DNA of 64,000 nucleotides from Mesodorylaimus sp. YZB2_4 (GCA_030248295.1 JASANH010000224.1:1-64000); one strand, 5' to 3'; positions 1 to 12,458 are shown, counted from the first letter of the stretch. Notes: generated by a model from the sequence alone, not told the origin. Numbers and translations are program-made.

Positions 1-317
1 AATTTTTAGCCTTTCGGGGGCTGATGTATGTAAGAGACTGTAATGTCATTCCTTTCGTGGCAGCATGTCATTTTGTGATGATTGTCCTTGGGCCTTGTGA
101 CATGGAATGACGTGATAATTCAGACTGGCGCGGTGGCTTGGCAACCAACGTGGGGATAATGGAAATCAATGCTACAAGTGGATACACGGAGTCTGGGAGA
201 TCAAAATGAGTCGTTTCTGCCTGGCATAAATTTATACACGGTGATTTTAGATTGGTCTGGTGACGTGATAGCATTGTGATCAGGGCAAGTTTGTAATGGA
301 CGTGAGGCTATCTTATG

Positions 318-420
318 TGATTCAGAGAGCTGGTCTGCGTCTCCTGGGTCAGAAGACCGAGAGCGAGCTCAGCCGAGTGACTGGTCTGGTTCGCAGACAT
401 GACGGTAAGTGGCATCGAGA
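318..420 (+). repeat. Dispersed repeat, copy 1 (partner near 56.7 kb)
   Basis: Shares ordered blocks with 56659-56782: a CTGGTCTGCGTCTCCT-like block, then GAGTGACTGGTCTGGTT, then GTAAGTGGCATCGAG. The spacing between blocks is similar and identity is moderate. Class unknown; an old short interspersed element is likely. Confidence 0.45.
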
Positions 421-514
421 GCCTTATCTGAACGCCTGAAGTTGCGTTACAGGCAACTTCAGGCTGGGTCCCTCAGAACCACGCGGCGTGCGGCTGTTCC
501 TCTTTGTGAGTCTA

Positions 515-855
515 CTCGAATGTGGTCGGCGAATAGACTACACGAGGTGTCTTGTGCTTGTTCCTGTGGCTTAGCCCTTCTTTTGGCTAGCTCCATGGCG
601 GGCCAACAATTCTACTAACCACTGCTCATGGGGTCTAAAAGTTTCTGGTTTGCGATAACAGACTTTTTCGAAATAATAAGACTGTTTCTCGTTTTGTTAG
701 AAACAGAAGTCACTGACAGCCGAAGTGTAAGAACTGTATGTCTACATAGCCCTCGCACTGTATGTGATCGGCGAATGGACTCTACGAGGGGTCGTAGACT
801 GCGTTTGTTCCTGTGGCTTGAGCCTTCCTCTGGCGCCCTCTGGCTTGATTCCTAG
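515..855 (+). repeat. Imperfect tandem duplication
   Basis: A block at about 520-610 (GTGGTCGGCGAATAGACT, then TTGTTCCTGTGGCTTAGCC) recurs at about 765-850 as GTGATCGGCGAATGGACT and TTGTTCCTGTGGCTTGAGCC. The copies have diverged by substitutions and small gaps. Confidence 0.45.
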
Positions 856-1005
856 AGCAAGCCAAGTTTCTATCCACCATCAGCATGCATTCAATGAACG
901 AATGGACAATCTACCGCAAAAAGTACAAACGATATCACGTTTTTGCAGTTCTCGTCATTTTTGTGTTGGTGGATGAAGAATCAGCTGGCCTTTTCTGGTC
1001 GGCCT

Positions 1006-2002
1006 TCAAGAAATGAGGGGCTGTAGAATTTACAAAGTAAGGAAGCCAGGCTGGCTTACCTGGCTGGGCTCGAGAATTGTGTAGACCCTTGTCGGTTCGA
1101 GAGGTCTGGGCAGGGTGTTGTATTGGGGTATGATCCATTGAGTGTACAAGTTAGGAGTGCCCGTGGCACCGAGCTGGGGCGGGTACTGCGACACTGTGCT
1201 TGCACTGGTGTCTTCTGGGTGCACATAGTCACTGAAAGAGGGCGGTTAGGGTGGGAGGTCAGCGAAGGGTCCAGGTACCTTGCGCCCATGTATCTGAAAT
1301 ATATGCAAGAGAGAGTAATGCTGATCAGAAAAAGCAGGGCCAAGACGGCGGTCAAGATGATGGCCACGATTTCGCATATGACAGCAGCCTTATTGGGATG
1401 GCAGTTTTGTGCCCACTTTGGACCTTGGCATTGCATATAGTCGTTGCGATAGACAGTTGTCCACAGCGAGCCATAGTTGGTGCGGACGTAGGTGTCACCT
1501 GAAATGGTCGTGGGCAGTGGAATACAGTATATGCCAAGGACCTCATTGCTTACCATTGACGTAACATCCGCCCTGGCACCAGCCGGGGTCACTCCAGAAC
1601 GCGTACCACGAATCGCTGATGAATTCGATAACCAGAAGTCCGAGCACACACGGCACCACGCAGCAGCAGCTGAGAATAGCAGTCAACAAGTGGACCGAGT
1701 GCATGCGACGCGTCTGAAACAAGTGCGATCTTGCCTGCCTATGGGGCTCCTGTCAGGGTGTGATCTCCAGCAAGCACCACCCTTCAGCTATGGATCCTGC
1801 TCCAGCTTACCCCTGACGCAGCGGCCACTGCGGCCAGAACGGCAGTTAGTAGGAAGAAAGCACCAGTCCAGATGGCGTGTCCAATCGGGTACAACCTCGA
1901 CTCCAAGAAGATGCCCGCGATGCCACACCCAATCACCCCGCACGCTAATACCGTTTCTACGACACCAGACGCAAACAGCAGGGCAGTCAGGATGGCAGAC
2001 AT
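1006..2002 (-). CDS. CD20/MS4A-like four-transmembrane protein
   Basis: Proposed exons, 5' to 3' on the minus strand: 2002-1811, 1713-1554, 1498-1279, 1231-1060, 1020-1006, giving about 252 aa. Visible hydrophobic spans are about residues 3-32, 40-62, 70-88 and 150-178. The segment between helices 1 and 2 (RLYPIGHAIWTGAFFLL) matches the (Y)P-x-W-G-x-FF pattern of the CD20/MS4A group. The loop after helix 3 carries Cys residues (WCQGGC, then QC and NC) that could form disulfides. The cytosolic tail is Pro/Tyr-rich (PRPLEPTRVYTI). The intron between exons 3 and 4 would be only 47 nt and ends in CTTTCAG; skipping it leads into a less protein-like tail. The last 5-codon exon is uncertain: without that splice the frame stops at 1030. 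A claudin-type protein is an alternative, but its W-C-C signature is not visible. Function unknown. Confidence 0.6.
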
Positions 2003-4042
2003 GCTATACTGATAGCATCACCAAATCATCACAAAAACATCCTTTCATTTGGTCGAGTGGGAACAAAGGTCGGCAAAAACGTTCGTAGAGGACTTGTAGC
2101 ATGTCTATAAAAGTAGGTACTATGCTAAAATGCGGGGCTTTTGGTCGAGCGCAGCATCTATATCAAACAAATTTCGATTTAGTGCTTAATGTAGTTAGCG
2201 ATCGATGCGGTTGCTCGGCGACGCGCGGGTCTCGCTGCGATAAGGAGGCTTTCGACGGACATAAAACCACATTGATGCTATTTGAAAGGAGGCGTGAACC
2301 AGCCATGAAGGGAGGTAATTTGGAGTAGGTGTGGCGCGAAGGGCAGATTTGACTAGGTGACAAGTAAGAAGTCAATCACCTGAGTATTTTTGACCTGTGT
2401 AAGTCTCACTATGTGTATTAATGGGCTACGATTCGTGCAAAGTGAACAGCTGAATGGCGCTGTGCCCTCGTGGTTGGTTCGACACTGACGCTATGCGCCA
2501 GGTTGGTCTGAACAGCCAGGACTGTCAGGCTACCATATTCGCAAAAGAGCGGTCGGCATGGTACATGTCCAAAAAAGAAGGACCCCACTCTTCCATCGTC
2601 GATCCGCTGGGCCGCCCACACGCCTAGCGATACAGTCTCCCCCTCAGCTCATCCGGACCCTGCCATATCCAGTGTTGCTGGTAGGTTCTACCAGCCGCAT
2701 TGGTAGTGGGCATGTCAGGATTCGAGGAGTGCAATGTCCTCATCGTCGATCCCGCTCAGGGGAGGATGCGGAATCTCGTACGACCCAGGGGTTAAGCGGC
2801 TGCGATCAAGCGTTACTGGGAGGGCAGTTTCAGTCCATCTCACTCAGAGGTCACTGCAAGTATGAGCGTCGCAGATGCGCCGTCAGGAACCCGTCTTACC
2901 GAGACTTGTGCATTCAGAACAGTCCACCACCAAATCCATGTTTCAGCTTCAGTATTTATTATCGCACTTTTTTGATAAAGACTTGGAGCCAGCGGGATTC
3001 GAACCCAGGACCTTCAGTACGCAAGTCAAAAGTCGTACCATCTCGACCACAAGGGTAACACACATATGCGGTTTATTACGGAGAGTTTAAGTTCGAGGTG
3101 TAAAAATAATGCACGTAGCCGATTTAGCCTGACTGACAAGATCTCCCTCTTTGTTCTCGTCGATTCTAAATTGAAGGTGGAATACCTCATCCAGCAAAGA
3201 AGGTTTTCCTGCCCTTCTGGCCAGCACGTACACAATACTACATTATTTACTCGCATCTTGTATTGCGTAACATTATTATGAGAACTCACGACTATTGTAG
3301 ATTCCTGCAAATATGTTTGCCTCATTTTAGTTTTCAAGACGTGAGAGCTTTCTAAATCTGCGTCACTCCCCTATGTACAGTTAATCACTTGAGCAACAAA
3401 ACCCCCAAAGTTTTAAAAGAGCCGATGGATAGACAAGGAGGAAGAATTGTTCACCGCATGGTATTCTCAAGATAGAACTTGGCGGTTCTTCGACAAGTCT
3501 GCAATGATAAATTCAATCGTCCTGATTTGTCCTGATGTGCCAACAAATTGGCAGCATGTTCTCGACATGCCAATGCACCCTCAAATGCCCGTCATTCCAT
3601 CTTTCGATCGGTTGATTACTGTCACGATGCTGTCGTGACACTGTCGTGACACTGTCAAGCCGGTGTCACGATGCTAAGAAGCTCCAAACTCGAAACTTGC
3701 TTAGTTACTGATGCCACAGTTTAATTCCAAAATTCTATTGCGACAGCTACTGTGCCCATAGCACAATGAAGGCGTACGATTCAAGTTCGATAATGTGACA
3801 GGCGGGGCCCACATCCGGTAAAATATACTGTAACGATTATTTTCTGTGAACTTTCTTGATGTAACTATATAGCATAGTCGAAAAGTCATAACCTGACTTA
3901 GCCATTGTCAGAGTAAGCTTCCGAGCAAATTCATGCGCAAGTCTATTGATAAACCATGAAGCACAGCACGAGCATTCATATCGAAAAAACATTTTTGAGC
4001 ACGACGACACTCGGAACGAAGTAACCCAAACTGACGACTGGC
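2003..4042. other. Gene-free stretch upstream of the DNA transposon
   Basis: No convincing exon. It contains the tRNA-like block at 2988-3062 and a small cluster of GTGTCACGATGC / TGTCGTGACACTG palindromic motifs at about 3625-3675. Confidence 0.45.
2988..3062 (-). repeat. tRNA-like remnant or tRNA-derived SINE head
   Basis: On the minus strand there is an A-box-like TGGTCGAGATGG, a 4-bp D-stem (GTCG/CGAC), and a near-perfect B box GGGTTCGAATCCC at normal tRNA spacing. The acceptor stem does not pair and the anticodon arm does not fold into a standard 7-nt loop, so this is not a working tRNA. A tRNA pseudogene or the promoter end of a SINE fits better. Confidence 0.4.
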
Positions 4043-4048
4043 CAATTG

Positions 4049-4074
4049 AGGGGCTCCATGCATAAAGGTCATAT
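4049..4074 (+). repeat. Left terminal inverted repeat of the 4-kb transposon
   Basis: Begins AGGGGCTCCATGCATAA and continues to GGTCATAT. It is the reverse complement of 5672-5697 with one mismatch (A versus C at the 18th base). Confidence 0.85.
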
Positions 4075-4373
4075 ATGACAAATTTTTAGTTTTGGATTTA
4101 AAAGGCGTTCAGTGTGTTTCCGACTGCGCCGTTTCAGAATAAAAACGTCATTTGCGCATAGGTCTAAGGGTTCGCGAGATACAGGACGCAGAATGGTCAT
4201 ATGTGCATGAAATTCGCAAGGCTCGGGTGGAAAAGGGTAATATGTGGCGCAATGAACAAATCGCAATAGAAAATGACCTCCGCATTTCTGCAACCACCTG
4301 GTAAATTGCCAGTAGATGTCTAACCATTGAGCAATATTCAGTTTCTGTGTTAATTTTGTTGAAATTTCGCAAA

Positions 4374-5272
4374 ATGGAAAGCGATACAGATTCTGCTGAA
4401 GGTTTGAGTATATCTGCTATCAAGGTCAAAAGGGCAAATGCTGTACATCGACGATTTCTGATAACTGACGATGCATCGAAATTGTTGGACAAAGATTATG
4501 TCAAATCCGAGATGAGACCGTTTGATTCTAACGGCTCGACTGATTTGAACCAGGAAAGCTTGGATGAAGCTGCAATGGATGAAGATAAGGTCTGTTCTGG
4601 CTTGTTGGCATTTATGGAAATCGCTCAAGGTGGAGCATGTCTTTTTGAAGCACAGCCAAGTGCCAGGCAAAACGTAATACTGTTATCTCTTACAGACGAG
4701 ATCAAGCAATCGAAAACTTTGGTCGAATGGTCAGATTCATGTGGAGGTCAGAACAAGAACTTTACAACGGTCACTTTTTGGCAGTACATCCTCTCAACGC
4801 GGCGATTTGATGTGATCGACCACAAGTTTCCAGAGGCTGGGCACTCTTACATGGACTCTGACCGCGATTTCGGACTGATTAAGCAATCTATATCGAGAGT
4901 GGAGAAAGTGTTCACGAGTGACAAATACACAAACATTATCAAGAATGTCAAGGTGCACGAAAGACCGTTTGTGGTTCAAAATATCGCGGGTGGTTTGATC
5001 AATAAGAAAAATTTACAAAACACCATGGAATTGACGAAAAGGCAGCGGAACACAGCAGAGAAACTGTGAAATTCAGAAACATTCGCTGGATTCGTAGATA
5101 CGTGACCTCAGGTGAAGAAATTTCGATCTCACTGAAAGTAGACCTGATGTCACACGATTTGACCATGGCTCTTGGCCGTAAAGTGAAGAAAGCAAAGGTT
5201 GAAGATATAAAAAAGCCACTGCCATTCATTCCACGAATTTACCGGCTTTCACAGCAGCATTACTGGAACTGA
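4374..5272 (+). pseudogene. DUF7869-like transposase-related protein, frameshifted
   Basis: The first frame (4374-5069, about 231 aa from the second Met) contains the hallmark WSDSCGGQNKN and, further on, FPEAGHSYMDSDRDFG. These motifs are typical of DUF7869-type proteins spread by DNA transposons in invertebrates. The frame ends in a stop at about 5067. The expected continuation, with KFRNIRWIR and the family-typical LPFIPRIYR near the C terminus, is found in a different frame to 5272. So the gene is split by a frameshift, or less likely by a very small intron. The N terminus of the family, which carries a zinc-binding region, is missing or very short. It lies entirely inside the inverted repeats of the 4043-5703 element, and this copy is probably inactive. 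Confidence 0.65.
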
Positions 5273-5671
5273 CGGAAACAGCACAGCATCGTCTGTTGCT
5301 GCAAGTGACGATGACGATGATTTTTAAGTGCTGGCAGTTGATTCTAGTAATTTTTTTAAAATTAAAGCTGGGGATTTAGGAAAAAGTCACATGTTACAGT
5401 TATACACCCAAAAAATGTGGGAAATAAAAAGGTCATATGTGGGACATAAAGCTTATGTGCTAGGAGTCGGCAGAAGTTAAAGGTCATATGTACGTTTGAT
5501 TAGCTAATTAACACTCCATAAGTTACTTGGCTACGTGGGTTAAGGCTCGAAAAAACTTTTGAGCCATTAAGGAATTTAAAAATTCAAAGTTGAAGTCTTA
5601 AGCACCTTTAGTTCTGTAGCGGCGGCCATTCAGCTTTACTTGCAATTATCTCAAAATCATGTTTCTGTCTC

Positions 5672-5697
5672 ATATGACCGTTATGCATGGAGCCCCT
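5672..5697 (-). repeat. Right terminal inverted repeat of the 4-kb transposon
   Basis: The reverse complement starts AGGGGCTCCATGCATAA and matches 4049-4074 at 25 of 26 positions. CAATTG follows it at 5698-5703. Confidence 0.85.
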
Positions 5698-5703
5698 CAA
5701 TTG

Positions 5704-6016
5704 TGTTCTCGATTTTCACCCTCGTTTTCTTGTGAGCTGTGCTGTGCTGAGCTCACTCCTTCTACTAACTTTTTTTAACTTCTTCCGCGAGAAGATTTTT
5801 AATGGTGTCATACTGTACGCCATTCAGCATGGATGGGCAGAGTCGCCTGACACGATCCTCGCTGGTTATTCCCTCTATGATATCTCAAGACAGCTTTGTC
5901 GTAGAATGTGCGACTTGTCAGTGTACACGGGTCAGCGAGCAGCTTATTTGTGAACTTCTGATGATGATCGCAAACTGATAGGCGATTTTCGATTCGATAT
6001 TGCTCAAGGGTTTAGG
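5704..6016. other. Spacer between transposon and satellite array
   Basis: About 310 bp with no supported exon, RNA gene or repeat. Confidence 0.5.
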
Positions 6017-9000
6017 CACTAAAGGCACTGCACAGCACCTAAAAAGAAAATATTTATAGGCATGTATGCACTTCACTTTACAAAAGCACTTACTTTACGA
6101 CGCGCCGCATCAGCCGCAGTCGTCGCATCGCCATCGTTTATCGCTTCGCATTCGTCCATCATCGATCTCGACTCGTGCTTGAATTCGAAACAACGCCTTC
6201 GTCCTTGCCCGTCGACGCCCCAGTGGTTCACTGCCCCTGGCACATGCGTGCTGGCCGAGCCGAGCAACACAGCACCCCGAAGCTCGCCACTTTCTTGGGC
6301 GGACGACGAAGGCACTGCACGGCACCTAAAAAGACACAGCATTTATAGCCAACTGCGCGCTTCACTTTACACTTGCACTTACTTTACAACGCGCCGCATC
6401 CGTCACCATTGTCCCATCGTGTCCGATGCTCGATATCCATCCGTCCATCATCGATTTAGACTCGTGCTTGAATTCGGGAAGCCGCTTTTGTCCTTGCCCG
6501 TCGACGCCCCAGTGGTTCACTGCCCCTGGCACATGCGTGCTGGCCGAGCCGAGCAACACAGCACCCCGAAGCTCGCCACTTTCTTGGGCGGACGACGAAG
6601 GCACCGCACGGCACCTAGAAAGACACAACATTAATAGCCAACTGCGCACTTTGCTTCACACCAGCACTTACTTTACAACGCGCCGCATCCGCCACAATTG
6701 TCCCATCGTGTTCGATGCTCGATATTCATTCGTCGATCATCGATCTCGACTCGTGCTTGAATTCGAAACAACGACTTCGTCCTCGCCCGTCGACGCCCCA
6801 GTGGTTCACTGCCCCTGGCACATGCGTGCTGGCCGAGCCGAGCAACACAGCACCCCGAAGCTCGCCACTTTCTTGGGCGGACGACGAAGGCACCGCACGG
6901 CACCTAGAAAGACACAACATTGATAGCCAACTGCGCACTTTGCTCCACACCAGCACTTACTTTACAACGCGCCGCCTTCGCCATAACTGTCCCATCGTGT
7001 TCGATGCTCGATATTCATCCGTCCAACATCGATTTCGACTCGTGCTTGAATTCGAAAAGCCGCTTTGGTCCTTGCCCGTCGACGCCCCAGTAGTTCACTG
7101 CCCCTGGCACATGCGTGCTGGCCGAGCCGAGCAACACAGCACCCCGAAGCTCGCCACTTTCTTGGGCGGACGACGAAGGCACCGCACGGCACCTAAAAAA
7201 ACACAGCATTTATAGTCAACTGCGCGCTTCACTTTACACTTGCACTTACTTTACAACGCGCCGCATTCGCCACCATTGTCCCATCGTGTTCGATGCTCGA
7301 TATCCATCCGTCCAACATCGATTTCGACTCGTGCTTGAATTTAAAAAGCCGCTTTTGTCCTTGACCGTCGACGCCCTAGTGGTTCACTGCCCCTGGCACA
7401 TGCGTGCTGGCCGAGCCGAGCAACACAGCACCCCGAAGCTCGCCACTTTCTTGGGCGGACGACGAAGGCACTGCACGGCACCTAAAAAGACACAGCATTT
7501 ATAGCCAACTGCGCGCTTCACTTTACACTTGCACTTACTTTACAACGCGCCGCATTCGCCACCATTGTCCCATCGTGTTCGATGCTCGATATCCATCCGT
7601 CCATCATCGATTTCGACTCGTGCTTGAATTCGAAAAGCCGCTTTCGTCCTTGCCCGTCGACGCCCCAGTGGTTCACTGCCCCTGGCACATGCGTGCTGGC
7701 CGAGCCGAGCAACACAGCACCCCGAAGCTCGCCACTTTCTTGGGCGGACGACGAAGGCACTGCACGGCACCTAAAAAGACACAGCATTTATAGCCAACTG
7801 CGCGCTTCACTTTACACTTGCACTTACTTTACAACGCGCCGCATTCGCCACCATTGTCCCATCGTGTTCGATGCTCGATATCCATCCGTCCATCATCGAT
7901 CTCGACTCGTGCTTGAATTCGAAAAGCCGCTTTTGTCCTTGCCATCGCCGACGCCCCAGTGGTTCACTGCCCCTGGCACATGCGTGCTGGCCGAGCCGAG
8001 CAACACAGCACCCCGAAGCTCGCCACTTTCTTGGGCGGACGACGAAGGCACCGCACGGCACCTAGAAAGACACAACATTAATAGCCAACTGCGCACTTTG
8101 CTTCACACCAGCACTTACTTTACAACGCGCCGCATTCGCCACCATTGTCCCATCGTGTTCGATGCTCGATATCCATCCGTCCAACATCGATTTCGACTCG
8201 TGCTTGAATTCGAAAAGCCGCTTTCGTCCTTGCCATCGCCGACGCCCCAGTGGTTCACTGCCCCTGGCACATGCGTGCTGGCCGAGCCGAGCAACACAGC
8301 ACCCCGAAGCTCGCCACTTTCTTGGGCGGACGACGAAGGCACTGCACGGCACCTAAAAAGACACAGCATTTATAGCCAACTGCGCGCTTCACTTTACACT
8401 TGCACTTACTTTACAACGCGCCGCATTCGCCACCATTGTCCCATCGTGTTCGATGCTCGATATCCATCCGTCCAACATCGATCTCGACTCGTGCTTGAAT
8501 TCGAAAAGCCGCTTTCGTCCTTGCCATCGCCGACGCCCCAGTGGTTCACTGCCCCTGGCACATGCGTGCTGGCCGAGCCGAGCAACACAGCACCCCGAAG
8601 CTCGCCACTTTCTTGGGCGGACGACGAAGGCACTGCACGGCACCTAAAAAGACACAGCATTTATAGCCAACTGCGCGCTTCACTTTACACTTGCACTTAC
8701 TTTACAACGCGCCGCATAGGCACCATTGTCCCATCGTTTTCGATGCTCGATATCCATCCGTCCAACATCGATTTCGACTCGTGCTTGAATTCGAAAAGCC
8801 GCTTTCGTCCTTGCCCGTCGACGCCCCAGTGGTTCACTGCCCCTGGCACATGCGTGCTGGCCGAGCCGAGCAACACAGCACCCCGAAGCTCGCCACTTTC
8901 TTGGGCGGACGACGAAGGCACTGCACGGCACCTAAAAAGACACAGCATTTATAGCCAACTGCGCGCTTCACTTTACACTTGCACTTACTTTACAACGCGC

Positions 9001-12000
9001 CGCATTCGCCACCATTGTCCCATCGTGTTCGATGCTCGATATCCATTCGTCCAACATCGATTTCGACTCGTGCTTAAATTCGGAAAGCCGCTTTTGTCCT
9101 TGACCGTCGACGCCCCAGTGGTTCACTGCCCCTGGCACATGCGTGCTGGCCGAGCCGAGCAACACAGCACCCCGAAGCTCGCCACTTTCTTGGGCGGACG
9201 ACGAAGGCACTGCACGGCACCTAAAAAGACACAGCATTTATAGCCAACTGCGCGCTTCACTTTACACTTGCACTTACTTTACAACGCGCCGCATTCGCCA
9301 CCATTGTCCCATCGTGTTCGATGCTCGATATCCATCCGTCCAACATCGATCTCGACTCGTGCTTGAATTCGAAAAGCCGCTTTCGTCCTTGCCATCGCCG
9401 ACGCCCCAGTGGTTCACTGCCCCTGGCACATGCGTGCTGGCCGAGCCGAGCAACACAGCACCCCGAAGCTCGCCACTTTCTTGGGCGGACGACGAAGGCA
9501 CTGCACGGCACCTAAAAAGACACAGCATTTATAGCCAACTGCGCGCTTCACTTTACACTTGCACTTACTTTACAACGCGCCGCATTCGCCACCATTGTCC
9601 CATCGTGTTCGATGCTCGATATCCATCCGTCCAACATCGATTTCGACTCGTGCTTGAATTCGAAAAGCCGCTTTCGTCCTTGCCATCGCCGACGCCCCAG
9701 TGGTTCACTGCCCCTGGCACATGCGTGCTGGCCGAGCCGAGCAACACAGCACCCCGAAGCTCGCCACTTTCTTGGGCGGACGACGAAGGCACTGCACGGC
9801 ACCTAAAAAGACACAGCATTTATAGCCAACTGCGCGCTTCACTTCACACCAGCACTCACTTTACAACGCGCCGCATTCGCCACCATTGTCCCATCGTGTT
9901 CGATGCTCGATATCCATTCGTCCAACATCGATTTCGACTCGTGCTTGAATTCGAAACAACGACTTCGTCCTCGCCCGTCGACGCCCCAGTGGTTCACTGC
10001 CCCTGGCACATGCGTGCTGGCCGAGCCGAGCAACACAGCACCCCGAAGCTCGCCACTTTCTTGGGCGGACGACGAAGGCACCGCACGGCACCTAGAAAGA
10101 CACAACATTAATAGCCAACTGCGCACTTTGCTTCACACCAGCACTTACTTTACAACGCGCCGCATTCGCCACCATTGTCCCATCGTGTTCGATGCTCGAT
10201 ATCCATCCGTCCATCATCGATCTCGACTCGTGCTTGAATTCGAAAAGCCGCTTTTGTCCTTGCCATCGCCGACGCCCCAGTGGTTCACTGCCCCTGGCAC
10301 ATGCGTGCTGGCCGAGCCGAGCAACACAGCACCCCGAAGCTCGCCACTTTCTTGGGCGGACGACGAAGGCACTGCACGGCACCTAAAAAGACACAGCATT
10401 TATAGCCAACTGCGCGCTTCACTTTACACTTGCACTTACTTTACAACGCGCCGCATTCGCCACCATTGTCCCATCGTGTTCGATGCTCGATATCCATCCG
10501 TCCAACATCGATTTCGACTCGTGCTTGAATTCGAAAAGCCGCTTTCGTCCTTGCCATCGCCGACGCCCCAGTGGTTCACTGCCCCTGGCACATGCGTGCT
10601 GGCCGAGCCGAGCAACACAGCACCCCGAAGCTCGCCACTTTCTTGGGCGGACGACGAAGGCACTGCACGGCACCTAAAAAGACACAGCATTTATAGCCAA
10701 CTGCGCGCTTCACTTTACACTTGCACTTACTTTACAACGCGCCGCATTCGCCACCATTGTCCCATCGTGTTCGATGCTCGATATCCATCCGTCCAACATC
10801 GATTTCGACTCGTGCTTGAATTCGAAAAGCCGCTTTCGTCCTTGCCATCGCCGACGCCCCAGTGGTTCACTGCCCCTGGCACATGCGTGCTGGCCGAGCC
10901 GAGCAACACAGCACCCCGAAGCTCGCCACTTTCTTGGGCGGACGACGAAGGCACTGCACGGCACCTAAAAAGACACAGCATTTATAGCCAACTGCGCGCT
11001 TCACTTTACACTTGCACTTACTTTACAACGCGCCGCATTCGCCACCATTGTCCCATCGTGTTCGATGCTCGATATCCATCCGTCCAACATCGATTTCGAC
11101 TCGTGCTTGAATTCGAAAAGCCGCTTTCGTCCTTGCCATCGCCGACGCCCCAGTGGTTCACTGCCCCTGGCACATGCGTGCTGGCCGAGCCGAGCAACAC
11201 AGCACCCCGAAGCTCGCCACTTTCTTGGGCGGACGACGAAGGCACCGCACGGCACCTAGAAAGACACAACATTAATAGCCAACTGCGCACTTTGCTTCAC
11301 ACCAGCACTTACTTTACAACGCGCCGCATTCGCCACCATTGTCCCATCGTGTTCGATGCTCGATATCCATCCGTCCAACATCGATTTCGACTCGTGCTTG
11401 AATTCGAAAAGCCGCTTTCGTCCTTGCCATCGCCGACGCCCCAGTGGTTCACTGCCCCTGGCACATGCGTGCTGGCCGAGCCGAGCAACACAGCACCCCG
11501 AAGCTCGCCACTTTCTTGGGCGGACGACGAAGGCACTGCACGGCACCTAAAAAGACACAGCATTTATAGCCAACTGCGCGCTTCACTTTACACTTGCACT
11601 TACTTTACAACGCGCCGCATTCGCCACCATTGTCCCATCGTGTTCGATGCTCGATATCCATCCGTCCAACATCGATTTCGACTCGTGCTTGAATTCGAAA
11701 AGCCGCTTTCGTCCTTGCCATCGCCGACGCCCCAGTGGTTCACTGCCCCTGGCACATGCGTGCTGGCCGAGCCGAGCAACACAGCACCCCGAAGCTCGCC
11801 ACTTTCTTGGGCGGACGACGAAGGCACTGCACGGCACCTAAAAAGACACAGCATTTATAGCCAACTGCGCGCTTCACTTTACACTTGCACTTACTTTACA
11901 ACGCGCCGCATTCGCCACCATTGTCCCATCGTGTTCGATGCTCGATATCCATCCGTCCAACATCGATTTCGACTCGTGCTTGAATTCGAAAAGCCGCTTT

Positions 12001-12458
12001 CGTCCTTGCCATCGCCGACGCCCCAGTGGTTCACTGCCCCTGGCACATGCGTGCTGGCCGAGCCGAGCAACACAGCACCCCGAAGCTCGCCACTTTCTTG
12101 GGCGGACGACGAAGGCACTGCACGGCACCTAAAAAGACACAGCATTTATAGCCAACTGCGCGCTTCACTTTACACTTGCACTTACTTTACAACGCGCCGC
12201 ATTCGCCACCATTGTCCCATCGTGTTCGATGCTCGATATTCATTCGTCGAACATCGATCTCGACTCGTGCTTAATCAAAAAGCCCACAATAACAAAACGC
12301 TTTCGTCCTTGCCATCGTCGACGCCCCAGTGGTTCACTGCCCCTGGCACATGCGTGCTGGCCGAGCCGAGCAACACAGCACCCCGAAGCTCGCCACTTTC
12401 TTGGGCGGACGACGAAGGCACCGCACGGCACCTAAAAAGACACAGCATTAATAGCCAA
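6017..12458. repeat. Tandem satellite array, 22 units of 288-303 bp
   Basis: Using GCCCCAGTGGTTCACTG as a phase marker (starts 6218, 6507, 6796, 7085, 7374, 7663, 7954, 8245, 8536, 8824, 9113, 9404, 9695, 9984, 10275, 10566, 10857, 11148, 11439, 11730, 12021, 12324; two copies carry one base change) there are 22 units. Spacings are 289 x5, 291 x3, 288, 289, 291, 291, 289, 291 x7, 303. The 289/291 switch comes from TTGCCCGTCGACGCC versus TTGCCATCGCCGACGCC. A second variable block reads CTAAAAAGACACAGCATTTA or CTAGAAAGACACAACATTAA. Units of 291 bp (97 codons) keep the frame, which explains long stop-free frames on both strands. The inner units are nearly identical, while the first and last are the most diverged. 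The last unit has a ~12-bp insertion near 12280. I regard it as satellite DNA, not a repeat protein gene. Confidence 0.95.

Larger units (their letters stand above)
1..1005. other. Gene-free stretch with old dispersed repeats
   Basis: I see no exon with convincing splice signals and conserved protein here. The stretch holds degenerate repeats: 318-420 resembles 56659-56782, and 515-610 resembles 763-850. Short open frames in this part are unrelated to known families and fall on the repeats. Confidence 0.5.
4043..5703 (+). mobile_element. DNA transposon with 26-bp terminal inverted repeats
   Basis: Terminal inverted repeats lie at 4049-4074 and 5672-5697. Both begin AGGGGCTCCATGCATAA and differ at one of 26 positions. 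Each end abuts CAATTG (4043-4048 and 5698-5703). That hexamer is palindromic, so it could be a 6-bp target duplication or part of the inverted repeat. Subterminal copies of GGTCATATG occur at 4195, 5431 and 5482 plus one in each terminal repeat (left one with ATAT), a pattern typical of transposase binding sites. The element is 1649 bp between the hexamers and carries one broken transposase-like frame. I cannot assign a superfamily with certainty. Confidence 0.8.

Noticed and set aside
1492-2088. 198-codon plus-strand frame
   Set aside because: Antisense to the CD20-like gene, whose exons have conserved features and splice sites on the minus strand.
2988-3062. A functional tRNA gene
   Set aside because: The acceptor stem does not pair and the anticodon loop is abnormal despite good A and B boxes.
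6017-12458. CRISPR array
   Set aside because: Units are ~290-bp tandem copies without short repeats separated by unique spacers, in a eukaryotic context.
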